Shown: positions 1-9,386 of the stretch, in pieces
Layout of the letters: each line of letters starts with the position of its first letter
Numbering within the stretch: the stretch's first letter is position 1
Origin: JAHEAO01 sp041633555
GTDB taxonomy: Bacteria > Pseudomonadota > Alphaproteobacteria > Rhodobacterales > Rhodobacteraceae
Reading direction: 5' to 3'
Assembly: GCA_041633555.1 (NCBI GenBank)
Contig: JBFKFZ010000004.1
Location: forward strand, 44,663 to 108,662
DNA: 64,000 nucleotides
Translations under genes and position numbers: made by a program
Notes under the pieces: model-generated
Told to the model about the DNA's origin: nothing
Databases searched by the model: none
The model's input: the letters and a program-made list of their open reading frames with translations, nothing else

Positions 1-482
1 CAGCCATAGAGCAGAGTCACCACGGCAGCGTCGCGCGCCGCAATCCAACCTTTGGAGGACTGCACCTCGACCGTGTCGATCATCGCCCGCGCGGCATCGA
101 CCGCCAGCGGGCGCGGCAACTTGCGCTGGAACTTGGGCGAGCGCACCGACAGCACGACCGTCGGATCGAAGCCCTCGCGCTCTGCCAGCCAGCGGTAGAA
201 TGATTTCACCGCCGACAGCGACCGCGCCAGTGATCGGGCCGAGACTCCCCGCCCGCGTTCATGCGCCATCCACGCGCGCATGTCGGAAACGGTCACTTTC
301 ATCAGCGGTGACAGGCCGGTTTCACCCCCGAAATGTCCGGTAATGAACGCCAGGTATGACAGTAGATCGGTTCGGTAGGCCGTCAGGGTGTTCTCGGCAG
401 CGGCATTCAGCGCCTTCTGCGCGGCCAACCATCCCTCCAGCGCATGGCGCGCTGCGGGAGAGAAATGGATTAAGCCAGCCAG
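1..482 (-). CDS. xerC: Tyrosine recombinase XerC, N-terminal half (cut by window edge)
   Basis: About 160 codons of a reading frame run off the left edge on the minus strand. The translation shows a SAM-like core-binding domain (AENTLTAYRTDLLSYLAF, then ARSLARSLSAVKSFYRWL) and the linker RSPKFQRKLPRPL, as in XerC/XerD site-specific recombinases that resolve chromosome dimers at dif. It stops at VTLLYG, just before the first catalytic Arg, so the R-H-R-H-Y residues lie outside the window. There is no in-frame ATG at the 5' end. The frame overlaps the end of the DUF484 gene, so translation probably starts at a non-ATG codon (CTG at 482 is one candidate) and is coupled to it. The DUF484-xerC order is common in Alphaproteobacteria. 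Family assignment is firm; XerC rather than XerD rests on this context, and the exact start is uncertain. Confidence 0.85.
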   Translation of the reverse strand, partial: MAGLIHFSPAARHALEGWLAAQKALNAAAENTLTAYRTDLLSYLAFITGHFGGETGLSPLMKVTVSDMRAWMAHERGRGVSARSLARSLSAVKSFYRWLAEREGFDPTVVLSVRSPKFQRKLPRPLAVDAARAMIDTVEVQSSKGWIAARDAAVVTLLYG

Positions 483-1177
483 CGCCGCATCGTCCTTTCG
501 AATACGCCGGCGAAGAACGCCAGCAGGTCCGTGCCTTGCGTCGGTTTAAATTGATGCGGGTCCTCGGAACCCATGACCAACAATCCGGGCAGACGACCGG
601 CGCCAAAATCGAGCCTCAGGCAGGCTTCGGATCGGATGTTGCCGTTCGTGTCGTCAAAGATGACATCCGCGTCCGGCTGTATCTGCCGCAACACAACCGG
701 ACGCACCGGCACATTGCGCCCCAGCGTCAGATAGCTGTCGACGAAACCGGGCTCTGCGGTGGCGATCATCTTGTCCAACTGGGCGATTTCGCTGCGATCC
801 TCTTCGCTAACCGTTTCTAGCACCAGTCGGACCGTATCGACATGCAGGATATCGGCAACCTCGCCGTTCAGATCGCGCAGAAATGTTGCATAGTCGGTCG
901 GCTCCAGGAGCCGCAAGAGCGCACGATGCACCTGATTGGTGCCGGAAAGGTTCTCGTAGGCCGCCGAGATCACGCTGCGATGCGTGTCCTCCAGCCAGTC
1001 GAGACGGGATTCCAGGCGCTCCAGCGCAATGCCGCGCAGGTCGACGACGTTACCGCCCAGCCCGTTCTCACCAGCGGCGATCAACGCCCGCATGACATCG
1101 CGATCCTCAAGGACGACATCCGGGTCCGCGATAATTCTCTCGCGCAGATCGTCGATTATGGCTGCCGTGCTGCTCAT
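470..1177 (-). CDS. DUF484 family protein
   Basis: A 235-aa soluble protein of the DUF484 family, whose fold is GAF-like. The N-terminal third is helical (DLRERIIADPDVVLEDRDVM is typical of the family opening) and a coiled stretch around residues 50-75 follows. The C-terminal half carries the GAF-like part ending in a run of hydrophobic and basic residues (FERTMRRWLA). No catalytic residues are apparent. It lies directly upstream of xerC and overlaps it by a few bases, which suggests a two-gene operon and a possible role near chromosome dimer resolution, although the biochemical function of the family is not established. Start is the ATG at 1177. Confidence 0.85.
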   Translation of the reverse strand: MSSTAAIIDDLRERIIADPDVVLEDRDVMRALIAAGENGLGGNVVDLRGIALERLESRLDWLEDTHRSVISAAYENLSGTNQVHRALLRLLEPTDYATFLRDLNGEVADILHVDTVRLVLETVSEEDRSEIAQLDKMIATAEPGFVDSYLTLGRNVPVRPVVLRQIQPDADVIFDDTNGNIRSEACLRLDFGAGRLPGLLVMGSEDPHQFKPTQGTDLLAFFAGVFERTMRRWLA

Positions 1178-1513
1178 GCCTGTTCCTTTGTTTTTGCACC
1201 GGTTTTTCCGGCTTGATCTATGCTCTGGCTCACTTTTGCCCAGTCAAGAGGGGTGAGGTCCAGCCCTCAGTTGGACCTTGGCCGTGATCCGGCCCGGATC
1301 GCGTCCCGCGCGCCACAGTGCCGTCGGGCCTTGCCGCAGTTGAGCGCGGGCAGACCGCTGAACGTCTGGCGAAGGTCCACCAAGTGAGACGGTAGCTTCG
1401 TGCCTTTCTTTGCTGCCAAGGTAGTCCGGCATGGCTGAAGGGCGTCGCCGAGGAGGCGAAGAAACGCGTTCTCAGCATTGAAGAGTCGCGAGAAAAAGGG
1501 GGGAAACGTCATC
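1178..1513. other. Intergenic region, no gene seen
   Basis: These 336 bases separate the minus-strand DUF484 gene from the plus-strand hypothetical gene, so promoters for both should lie here. A short inverted repeat (GGTCCA at 1257-1262, TGGACC at 1272-1277) is visible. Open frames on either strand do not look coding. Confidence 0.5.
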
Positions 1514-2698
1514 ATGTCGAATAATGTCCACGAGATACTCGCGCAGATCGAAACCTTCCAGCAACGTGTCGATTAGGCCCGCCAGCGAGCTCTGGCAGAC
1601 GATGGCCGGATCGACGACGATGAAGCGGCGATCATTTCCCGCCTCGAGACGCGGCTTGGCCGGGCGCACCAGCGCCTGACGGCGGCACTTGAACGAAATC
1701 CGCAACTGGCAGATCAGCCCGTGTTCTCTGTGGAAACGATGACTTTCGAGGACGATGTCGTGGAAGGCGAGCGTACCGACGAAGAAATGTTCGTTGCACG
1801 CCGCATGATGGTACGGAACTCGATCGGGAACTGGCGCGACAACTGCAAAGCCGAGATCGACACGCTGGTCAACGGAATGCTGGACACAGGCGATAGCGGC
1901 CCGGACATCCCGCGCGGCGCGCTCCTGGGGCTTCTCCGCACGGCCCTGACGCTTGCGGGCCAGCCGCATGTCGCGACCGCAATTGGCATCATGGACGGCC
2001 TTTTCAGCCTCGCCCAAAACGCCTACGAACGGTCGTTGCCAAGCCAGCCCTCGCTGCGAGAGGCACAGGTACAGTGGAACTCGGCCCTCGACCAGATGTC
2101 GGACAATGCCATCGACGAGCGCTACGAAGAGCTTGTATCAGCGTTCAAGCGCGCGCACGGATATCCCGAAGACCACGAATATGTCCGGGGCAGCGCCTAC
2201 AGGGACTGGATCACGTTCACGGAGTCCTTCTCCGAGGGCCAGCTTTTGCCGAGCGCCAGTGCGGTCAGGCGACAATTCATGACCGTCGTCTATCGCGCGA
2301 TGCCTGACGACAGCTGGGACGAAGACCTGTCCTCGGGCATTGTCGAGATCTCGCTCGACTATGATCGGGACCGACGCAGGTTCAGCTTTGACAGCGGGGT
2401 GATAGACGACATTACGCCCGAAGTGCGTCGCGGCCTGCATAATGATGAGCGTATCTATGGCAACAGGGCGCTTGACCTGCCGGCGCCGATGACGTTCCGC
2501 ATCCACAGTTCGTCTTGGAGCGATTTCGGAAACAGCCTTATCTGCTCGATCCAGCGATACTCGCATCAAGGCGGCAATACCGACTTCCGGCTGGACGGGC
2601 GCCCCGGATCACCGATAAGCCTCGACGAGCAGCAAGGCGTCTTCGAGGCGTTCATGAGCACACGCGCTTATGACGTGCCACTGCGGGACGTGCTTTGA
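1514..2698 (+). pseudogene. Hypothetical protein interrupted by one in-frame TAG
   Basis: An ATG at 1514, preceded by a purine-rich ribosome site (AGGGGGG around 1497-1503), opens a frame of 395 codons with no frameshift. Codon 21 is TAG (1574-1576). The translation on both sides looks coding and continuous: it begins MSNNVHEILAQIETFQQRVD and continues after the stop with ARQRALADDGRIDDDEAAI, with no ATG until 1721 (MFSVETM). A single CAG-to-TAG change would explain the break. The product would be acidic and soluble, with an acidic loop DDGRIDDDE near residue 30 and no recognised domain. Either the gene is recently inactivated, or translation restarts at GTG/ATG near 1700-1721 to give a protein of about 325 aa, or the amber codon is read through. 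I do not recognise the family. Confidence 0.6.
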
Positions 2699-2736
2699 CC
2701 TGACCCGCGACACGGCGCCGGAACTGGGTCTTTGCG

Positions 2737-3390
2737 TCAGATGATCTTCTGACCCGTCTTTTCCCAGTCTTTCAGGAAGCCCTCCAGACCCTTGTCGGTC
2801 AGCACGTGGTTGGCCATCGCCTTGATCACGGTCGGCGGGGCGGTCGCTACATCGGCGCCGATCAGCGCCGCCTGCGACATGTGATTGGCCGACCGGATCG
2901 AGGCGGCGAGGATCGCTGTCTCAAAGCCGTAATTGTCATAGATCTGCCGGATCTCGGCGATCAGATCCATGCCGTCGAGGTTGAGATCGTCCAAGCGGCC
3001 GATGAACGGAGAGATGAAGGTCGCCCCCGCCTTTGCCGCCAGCAGCGCTTGGTTGGCGGAAAAACACAGAGTCACATTGACCATCCGGCCCTCGCCAGTC
3101 AGCACCTTGCAGGCCTTCAAACCGGCCCAGGTCAGCGGCACCTTGATCGCGATGTTGTCGGCGATCTTGGCCAGTTCGCGGCCCTCGGCGATCATGCCAT
3201 CTGCATCGAGCGCAACGGTCTCGGCCGAAACCGGGCCATCGACCATGTCGCAGATTACCTTGGTCACTTCCTTGATGTCTCGCCCCGACTTCATGATCAG
3301 TGACGGATTGGTGGTCACCCCATCGACCATCCCGAGGTCATTCAGCTCGGAAATCGCATCCACATCGGCGGTATCTACGAAGAATCTCAT
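2737..3390 (-). CDS. fsa: Transaldolase / fructose-6-phosphate aldolase family protein
   Basis: A 217-aa protein of the small transaldolase/FSA family, a cytoplasmic class I aldolase acting on C6/C7 sugar phosphates (pentose phosphate transaldolase, or fructose-6-phosphate to dihydroxyacetone plus glyceraldehyde-3-phosphate). It starts MRFFVDTADVDAI. It has the DGVTTNPSLI motif (residues 23-32), the Schiff-base lysine K83 in AIKVPLTWAGLKA, and the later ATFISPFIGRLDD strand. Length matches the 212-222 aa subfamily, not the long TalB type. It is divergent from priA across a gap of under 100 bases. Sequence alone does not separate transaldolase from FSA activity. Confidence 0.9.
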   Translation of the reverse strand: MRFFVDTADVDAISELNDLGMVDGVTTNPSLIMKSGRDIKEVTKVICDMVDGPVSAETVALDADGMIAEGRELAKIADNIAIKVPLTWAGLKACKVLTGEGRMVNVTLCFSANQALLAAKAGATFISPFIGRLDDLNLDGMDLIAEIRQIYDNYGFETAILAASIRSANHMSQAALIGADVATAPPTVIKAMANHVLTDKGLEGFLKDWEKTGQKII

Positions 3391-3476
3391 CGGTCATATC
3401 CCCTAGCTGATCTTTCCTGATGACTTCTAGCGCAAGGGGCTTGGCCCCGAAAGCCCAAACGGGCAAATGTGACGGC

Positions 3477-5672
3477 ATGGGGAGCCCGGGATTCTTTGAC
3501 GAAGGTGAGCTGGTCGGAGTGTTGACCACCCAGCCGCTTGACCGGACCCTCGACTACAAGGCACCGGAAGGCGGCTGCATGACGGGCGCCTTTGTCGAGG
3601 TGCCGCTCGGGCCCCGAAAAGTCCTCGGCGTTGTCTGGGGGCCGGGGCAGGGCGATTTCGACCGCTCCAAGATCCGGTCGGTGATACGGGTGCTCGACGC
3701 CGTGCCGATGCGCGAAGAGATGCAGGTCTTCCTGACCCGGGTCGCCGATTACACCCTGACCCCGATGCCTGCCATGCTGCGCCTGGCAACGCGATCGCCA
3801 GGCTTGGGGGATCCGCCCTCGATGCGGATGATCTACAGGCTGGGCCATGGGCAGCCCGACCGGGAAACCGAGGCTCGCCGGCGTGTTCTGGCGGTGTTGG
3901 CGGAATATGGCGGGCTTTCGTTCACGCTCAAGGAACTGGCCGAGGCGGCCGGAGTTTCGACATCCGTCATCAAGGGCCTCGTCAAGCAGGGCGTCGTCGC
4001 AGAAGAGGCAAGCCCGCGCGACCTGCCATACCCCCGGATGGACCCAGGCTACGGCGGCCTTGAATTGGCCGAGGATCAGGCGCGGGCAGCCGCCACCCTC
4101 CGCGAGCGCCTCGCCAGCCGCAACTACGGCACGACCCTTCTGAAAGGCGTCACTGGTTCGGGCAAGACCGAGGTCTACCTCGAAGCCGTCGCCGAATGCC
4201 TTGTGCAGAAGCGGCAGGCGCTTGTGCTCCTGCCCGAAATAGCCCTGACCGCCGAGTTCCTGACCCGGGTCGAGGTCCGCTTCGGCGCGCGCCCCGCAGA
4301 ATGGCACTCGGGAGTCACGATGACCGAGCGCCGCCGGGTCTGGCGGATGGTGGGCGAAGGTGGGGCACAGATGGTGATCGGGGCGCGGTCCGCCCTTTAC
4401 CTGCCGTTCCGCGATCTCGGTCTGATCGTGGTGGATGAAGAACACGACACGTCCTACAAGCAGGAGGATGGCGTCGTCTACTCGGCCCGCGACATGGCGG
4501 TGCTCAGGGCCTCGATCAACTCGGCGCAGGTCATCCTCGCCTCGGCAACGCCGTCGCTCGAAAGCTGGGCAAATGCCGAGGCCGGGAAATACCAGAAACT
4601 CGAACTCACCTCGCGCTTCGGTGCCGCCGAGCTGCCGGACATGGCCGCCATCGACATGCGCAACGAAAAGCTGCCCGGCAACCGCTGGATCTCACCGACC
4701 CTGCAGTCCGAAGTCGCCAGGCGCATCAGGCTGAAAGAGCAGTCGCTTCTCTTCCTCAACCGCCGTGGTTACGCGCCCGTCACCATTTGCCGCGCCTGCG
4801 GCCACCAGATCGGATGCGATCATTGCGATGCGCGCATGGTCGAACATCGGTTCCTGAAGCGACTGGTCTGCCACCAATGCGGCGAGACCAAGCCGATGCC
4901 ACAGGTCTGCCCGAACTGCGAGGCAAAAGACCGTCTCGCCCCCGTCGGTCCCGGCGTCGAACGGCTGGCAGAGGAGGTACAGGAGCTTTTCCCAGAGGCC
5001 CGGGTCGCGGTGCTGTCTTCCGACCTTTACGGGTCGGCACGCGCACTCAAGGAACAGATCGTCGCGATCGCGGATGGCGCCGCCGATATCATCATCGGGA
5101 CGCAGCTGGTGGCCAAAGGCCACAATTTCCCGCTTCTGACGCTCGTGGGGGTGATTGACGCCGATCTCGGGCTGCAAGGGTCTGACCTGCGTGCGGCCGA
5201 GCGTACCTTCCAGCTGATGCGACAGGTCGCAGGCCGGGCCGGGCGGAGCTCTGCCAAGGGGGTCGCCCTGTTGCAGACCTGCCAGCCCGAACATCCCGTG
5301 ATCCGGGCGATCCTCGCCGGGGACGAAGAGAATTTCTGGCGCGCCGAGGCCGCCGAACGCCAGGCGGCGGGCGTACCGCCCTATGGCCGTCTTGCCGGGA
5401 TCGTCCTGTCGTCGCCGAATGTTCAGGAGGTCTTCGATCTCGGTGGCGAGATGGCCCGGCGGGCGGCACCGCTGCAGGCGGTCGGCGCCCGGGTCTACGG
5501 CCCCGCGCCCGCCCCGATCGCCCGGATCCGCGGCCGCCACCGCGTGCGCCTGCTGGTAAAGGCCGAGAAATCGGCGCCTTTGCAGGCCGCCCTCAAGAAA
5601 TGGGTCGCCCAGTTCAAACTGCCGGCCAACCTGCGGCTGCAAATCGACATTGACCCGCAAAGCTTCTACTGA
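3477..5672 (+). CDS. priA: Primosomal protein N' (replication restart helicase PriA)
   Basis: PriA is the 3'-5' superfamily 2 helicase that reloads the replisome at stalled forks. The predicted 731-aa protein has an N-terminal DNA-binding region, then Walker A GVTGSGKTEVYL, the DEEH box in VVDEEHDTSYKQ, and the paired zinc-binding cysteines (CRACGHQIGCDHC, then CHQCGE and CPNCEA). Helicase motifs around GTQLVAKGHNFP and QVAGRAGR follow. I place the start at ATG 3477 (MGSPGFFDEGELVGVL); the open frame extends upstream to 3420 but those residues do not resemble the family. It is monocistronic in appearance and divergent from the transaldolase gene. Confidence 0.95.
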   Translation: MGSPGFFDEGELVGVLTTQPLDRTLDYKAPEGGCMTGAFVEVPLGPRKVLGVVWGPGQGDFDRSKIRSVIRVLDAVPMREEMQVFLTRVADYTLTPMPAMLRLATRSPGLGDPPSMRMIYRLGHGQPDRETEARRRVLAVLAEYGGLSFTLKELAEAAGVSTSVIKGLVKQGVVAEEASPRDLPYPRMDPGYGGLELAEDQARAAATLRERLASRNYGTTLLKGVTGSGKTEVYLEAVAECLVQKRQALVLLPEIALTAEFLTRVEVRFGARPAEWHSGVTMTERRRVWRMVGEGGAQMVIGARSALYLPFRDLGLIVVDEEHDTSYKQEDGVVYSARDMAVLRASINSAQVILASATPSLESWANAEAGKYQKLELTSRFGAAELPDMAAIDMRNEKLPGNRWISPTLQSEVARRIRLKEQSLLFLNRRGYAPVTICRACGHQIGCDHCDARMVEHRFLKRLVCHQCGETKPMPQVCPNCEAKDRLAPVGPGVERLAEEVQELFPEARVAVLSSDLYGSARALKEQIVAIADGAADIIIGTQLVAKGHNFPLLTLVGVIDADLGLQGSDLRAAERTFQLMRQVAGRAGRSSAKGVALLQTCQPEHPVIRAILAGDEENFWRAEAAERQAAGVPPYGRLAGIVLSSPNVQEVFDLGGEMARRAAPLQAVGARVYGPAPAPIARIRGRHRVRLLVKAEKSAPLQAALKKWVAQFKLPANLRLQIDIDPQSFY

Positions 5673-5674
5673 TC

Positions 5675-5708
5675 CGGCAGCGGCGCTGCCGCCAACGGCC
5701 GATTTTTT
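5675..5708 (+). terminator. Weak hairpin plus T-run after priA
   Basis: A 7-bp stem (CGGCAGC 5675-5681, GCTGCCG 5685-5691) lies just after the priA stop codon. A T6 run at 5703-5708 sits about 11 bases after the stem, further than usual, so the terminator call is tentative. Confidence 0.35.
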
Positions 5709-5952
5709 CCGGAATGCAACCGGATCCACTGAATTCTATGTCACTCCGAGAACCCAATGCTCTCCGCCGCTCCAACTCGACTTGACGCCCGTAAAAAAAG
5801 GGCTTTCACATTCCGAATGCGCTTCCGAGCCCTCGCCCCGGATTCCTGGCAAGATCTGGATTTCGCCTGACGCGAGGAGAAGTGAACAGTCTTTGGTTGA
5901 TCTTTAACCCGGCATCTATACTTTCTGGCCAATTCACAAACACGGGGCCGCA

Positions 5953-6402
5953 ATGATCCGTTATGCACTGAGATGCGAGGACAACCACCAGTTCGAGAGC
6001 TGGTTTCAGTCTGCCGAGGCCTTTGACAAGCTCCGCGCAGGCGGGTTGCTGTCCTGTCCTGATTGCGGCTCCGAAAGCGTCGACAAGGCGATCATGGCAC
6101 CGCGCGTTCAGCCGAACGGAAAGGCGGCTGCCCCCGACCGGGCCGAGAAGGTTCCGATGCATGCTTTGACCGCACCGTCTTCGCCAGCCGAAGCGGCGAT
6201 GAAGGAGCTGAAGCGAAAGGTTCTGGAACATTCGGAATATGTCGGTTCGGATTTCCCGTCCGAAGCGCGCAAGATCCACGATGGCGATGCGCCGGAACGC
6301 TCGATCTACGGCGAAGCGTCGCAAGAGGAAGCGCGGAAGCTGGCCGAAGACGGTGTGCCCGTCGCCCCGCTGCCGTTCTTTCCCTCACGCAAGGCGAACT
6401 GA
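5953..6402 (+). CDS. DUF1178 family protein
   Basis: A 149-aa protein of the DUF1178 family, found widely in Alphaproteobacteria with unknown function. The N-terminus MIRYALRCEDNHQFESWFQS and the zinc-ribbon-like CPDCGS at about residues 35-40 are characteristic, as is the C-terminal block with SIYGEASQEEARKLAEDG. An N-terminal Cys-X-X-Asn-His and the CPDC pair could bind a metal. The middle is a low-complexity linker. The gene stands alone between priA and a LysR regulator. Confidence 0.88.
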   Translation: MIRYALRCEDNHQFESWFQSAEAFDKLRAGGLLSCPDCGSESVDKAIMAPRVQPNGKAAAPDRAEKVPMHALTAPSSPAEAAMKELKRKVLEHSEYVGSDFPSEARKIHDGDAPERSIYGEASQEEARKLAEDGVPVAPLPFFPSRKAN

Positions 6403-6766
6403 GGGCGAACCTCGGGACATTTCTGATGCGATCTGCCCGGATATTGCCGGATCATCACAGGATCATCGACTGCCGACCGCACACCAATGCCAGCAACAGC
6501 AGACTGACTCCATAGCTCAGGCAGAGGAGTTGGGTTCGCGTTTGGATTAGCCCTCAAATCGCCGGGTGAATGGCCATCGCCTAATACCGGGCAGCCATGA
6601 CGTAGGTCAGTTTCAAGCTTCGAGGGCAGGGCGGGGTCGCTCAATCATGCCGACCGGGGCCACGGAGCAACCGCAATCAAATCCGCACATTCATACCATA
6701 ATCTGTGACGACAGGCGGAATGCGCGTTACATACCGGATGGAGTGACTCAAACAGGAGGCTGACTC
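6403..6766. other. Intergenic region upstream of LysR gene
   Basis: These 364 bases hold no frame that looks coding. The end of the region carries a good ribosome site (AGGAGG at about 6751-6756) for the LysR gene. I saw no convincing promoter hexamers. Confidence 0.4.
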
Positions 6767-7654
6767 ATGCAAAGTTGGGACGAGATTCAGACAGCCTACC
6801 ATGTGGCGCGCGTAGGCACCGTAAGCGGCGCGGCAGAAGCGCTGGGAATTCATCATGCCACGGTCATTCGTCATGTGGATGCGCTCGAGACCCGGCTTGG
6901 CACCAAACTCTTCCAACGCCACCCGCGCGGCTACTCGACCACCGAGGCGGGAGAGTTGCTTCTGAAGGTAGCGCAAACCACGGCGGATCAGTTCTCGCAC
7001 CTGACCGAAAGGATAACCGGCGCCTCGAACGACATTTCCGGTGAACTCATCGTCACCTCACTGCCAGGCCTCGCCCAGCTCGTCGTGGCGACTCTGGCAC
7101 GGCTGAAGGTTGCGCATCCGGGGCTGCGGGTGCGCTATGTCAGCGATCCGCGGCTGTTCCGGCTGGAATTCGGAGAAGCGCATGTCGCGATCCGCGCCGG
7201 TGGCAAGCCACAGGAACCGGACAATGTCGTTCAGAGGTTCTGCAGTTTTCCGAACGCGCTCTACGCATCGCGCGGCTATATCGAGCGCCATGGCATGCCG
7301 GCCAGGGACGACATCGCGTCGCTGGCGAGGCACACGTTCGTCGGGCCTGTCGATGTCGAAAGCCCGGCCCCCTTCTACCGGTGGCTGGCGAAACATATTG
7401 CCCCAGATTCGATCGCCTTTCGCACGAACGAGCGGGAGGCGGTATTGGAGGCGGTCAGCCAGGGCGTCGCGCTGGGTTTCCTGACGCCATTCATGCTGCG
7501 GGGACGCGACGATCTCGTGCAGGTGATGCCGCCCCAGCCGGACTGGGAAACACCGCTTTGGCTCGTGACCCATGTCGATCTGCACCGCACCCGACGGGTC
7601 CAGCTTTTCCTGAAGGCCGTCAAGGAAGACGCGCGCCAGCGCGGGGCTGAGTGA
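6767..7654 (+). CDS. LysR family transcriptional regulator
   Basis: A 295-aa LysR-type regulator. The winged helix-turn-helix occupies residues 1-60 (GTVSGAAEALGIHHATVIRHV, and LGTKLFQRHPRGYSTTEAGE), followed by the linker helix and a periplasmic-binding-protein-like effector domain from about residue 90. A strong AGGAGG site precedes the ATG. The nearest downstream gene on the same strand is a persulfide dioxygenase, about 300 bases away, but nothing in the sequence proves it is a target. The effector cannot be predicted. Confidence 0.9.
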   Translation: MQSWDEIQTAYHVARVGTVSGAAEALGIHHATVIRHVDALETRLGTKLFQRHPRGYSTTEAGELLLKVAQTTADQFSHLTERITGASNDISGELIVTSLPGLAQLVVATLARLKVAHPGLRVRYVSDPRLFRLEFGEAHVAIRAGGKPQEPDNVVQRFCSFPNALYASRGYIERHGMPARDDIASLARHTFVGPVDVESPAPFYRWLAKHIAPDSIAFRTNEREAVLEAVSQGVALGFLTPFMLRGRDDLVQVMPPQPDWETPLWLVTHVDLHRTRRVQLFLKAVKEDARQRGAE

Positions 7655-7962
7655 GCCTCTGGCGCTGGATTGAGGTACTCCCCTCGGTCCGTTTGCAGGC
7701 GGCCAAGCGCTGCGCCGATGCTGATGGGCTCGCGGCTGCCGCAGAGCCACCAGTACGGTCTGATGCGCTAGCCTGACGTTCTGGCGCACTGCTGAACCGC
7801 CCTGACGCCATCGCAGTCGAAAGCGGCCATCGGACGCTTCTGGAAGCCAACAGACTCTGGATTGCGGTGGGCAAGACTTTTCGAGTTCGGTTCCAATATG
7901 AACGCCCTGGCGCCAAGTGTGCTACACTCTCTTCTGGAAGAGGACCTAGCGGGGTGCCAGGC
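7655..7962. other. Intergenic region, no gene seen
   Basis: About 308 bases with no supported gene. A TACACT hexamer at 7922-7927 could act as a -10 element for the downstream sulfur-oxidation gene, but no clear -35 element is visible. Confidence 0.35.
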
Positions 7963-8997
7963 ATGATATTCCGGCAATTGTTCGACAAGACGTCCAGCAC
8001 ATATACCTATCTTCTGGCCAGCCGCAGTGGCGGTGAGGCGCTGTTGATCGATCCCGTGCTGGAACAGACCGTGCGTTACCTGAAGCTGCTGGAGGAGCTT
8101 GACCTGAAACTGGTCAAGGTCATCGACACCCATATTCACGCCGATCACGTCAGCGCCATGGGCAAACTCAGGGACGCAACGAGATGCGTCACCGTGATGG
8201 GCGAGCAGTCGCCCGCCGATGTCGTCTCTCTGCGTGTTGCCGACAACGAGAAATTGTCCATCGAAGGGCTCACTCTCACTGCGCTGCACACGCCCGGACA
8301 CACCAGCGAAAGCTACAGTTTCCTCATGGATGACAGGGTTTTCACCGGCGATACGCTGCTGATTCGCGGCACCGGGCGCACCGATTTTCAGAATGGGGAC
8401 CCCTATGACCAGTACCATTCGCTGTTCGAACGGCTGCTGAAGCTGCCCGACCACACGTTTGTCTACCCCGCCCATGACTACAAGGGCGACACGGTCAGCA
8501 CCATCGCCGAAGAAAAGGCCTTCAACCCCCGGCTCAAGGTGAGTTCGGCCGACGAATATGCGGAAATCATGAACAATCTCAATCTTCCGAACCCAAAGAT
8601 GATGGATGTCGCCGTCCCGGAGAACCTCAGGATCGGGCTTCATATCGAGGCGCAGCACCGCGTCCCGTCGGTCGAAGTGGAGGAATTGCTGAAGGCCTGG
8701 CCCGATATCCCGTTCCAGCTTATTGACATACGCGAAGACAATGAGCGGCGGCGCTATGGGGCGATACCGGGTTCCATCCATCTGCCCTATACGGGTTTCG
8801 CGTCGCAATGCTCCGCCTCCGGAACTCTACGCGGTCTCAGCGCAAATACCCGTCTGCTGATCTACTGCGCCGTCGGAGAACGCTCTACGCTGGCCGTCGA
8901 AATCGCCGATGAACAGGGCGTCAAGAACGTCGCCCATATCCCCGGCGGCTATCGGGAATGGATGTCCGCAGGCGGATCCGTGGAGGAAGTCGAATAG
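7963..8997 (+). CDS. Persulfide dioxygenase (ETHE1-like) fused to rhodanese domain
   Basis: A 344-aa two-domain enzyme. The N-terminal metallo-beta-lactamase fold carries the metal motif THIHADH (H57, H59, D61, H62), the later HTPGHT, FTGDTLL and YPAHDY histidine/aspartate ligands, and GRTDFQNGDP, which is diagnostic of ETHE1/persulfide dioxygenases that oxidise glutathione persulfide to sulfite. The C-terminal rhodanese domain (from about residue 235) has the active-site loop YCAVGERS with C302, a sulfur-transfer cysteine. Fusion of the two activities is a known arrangement for sulfide detoxification. I chose ATG 7963 (MIFRQLFDKTSS); the frame extends upstream to 7867 but those residues are unlike the family. 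GTG 7954 is an alternative. No BigR-type repressor is adjacent. Confidence 0.9.
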   Translation: MIFRQLFDKTSSTYTYLLASRSGGEALLIDPVLEQTVRYLKLLEELDLKLVKVIDTHIHADHVSAMGKLRDATRCVTVMGEQSPADVVSLRVADNEKLSIEGLTLTALHTPGHTSESYSFLMDDRVFTGDTLLIRGTGRTDFQNGDPYDQYHSLFERLLKLPDHTFVYPAHDYKGDTVSTIAEEKAFNPRLKVSSADEYAEIMNNLNLPNPKMMDVAVPENLRIGLHIEAQHRVPSVEVEELLKAWPDIPFQLIDIREDNERRRYGAIPGSIHLPYTGFASQCSASGTLRGLSANTRLLIYCAVGERSTLAVEIADEQGVKNVAHIPGGYREWMSAGGSVEEVE

Positions 8998-9386
8998 GGA
9001 AAGTACATATCCCGTTAGATCGCCCTTCGCTTTGGTGCTTAGATACCTGTGGTGTTCGCAATCCCGGTCTGGTTGTTTGCAGAAGAATGCCGAGGGCAAC
9101 TCAAATCTCAGCATATGGGGTCATCCATTCGTGCATCGCACGGCATGATCCGCAGAACATTGCATGAACCTGCCTGCCAATGTGGATACCGTGAAGCTGT
9201 ATGACTCGGTTTCAAGGCTATTCGGACTTGAGAAGGGCTCAGACCTCGACGACAGCACCGGACCGGTTCGGCTTTGCCAATTTCCGTGAAATCGCGCTAA
9301 TGTGGTTAATGGGCGGCCGCATATCGCCCAAGAATTGTGTTTTAGATCCAATCACGTCATCCTCTAGCAAAGGGCGGGTGAGTAAC
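8998..9386. other. Intergenic region, no gene seen
   Basis: About 390 bases with lower coding character than its surroundings. Open frames on both strands are short and carry no recognisable motif. It leads into a decayed regulator locus. Confidence 0.35.
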
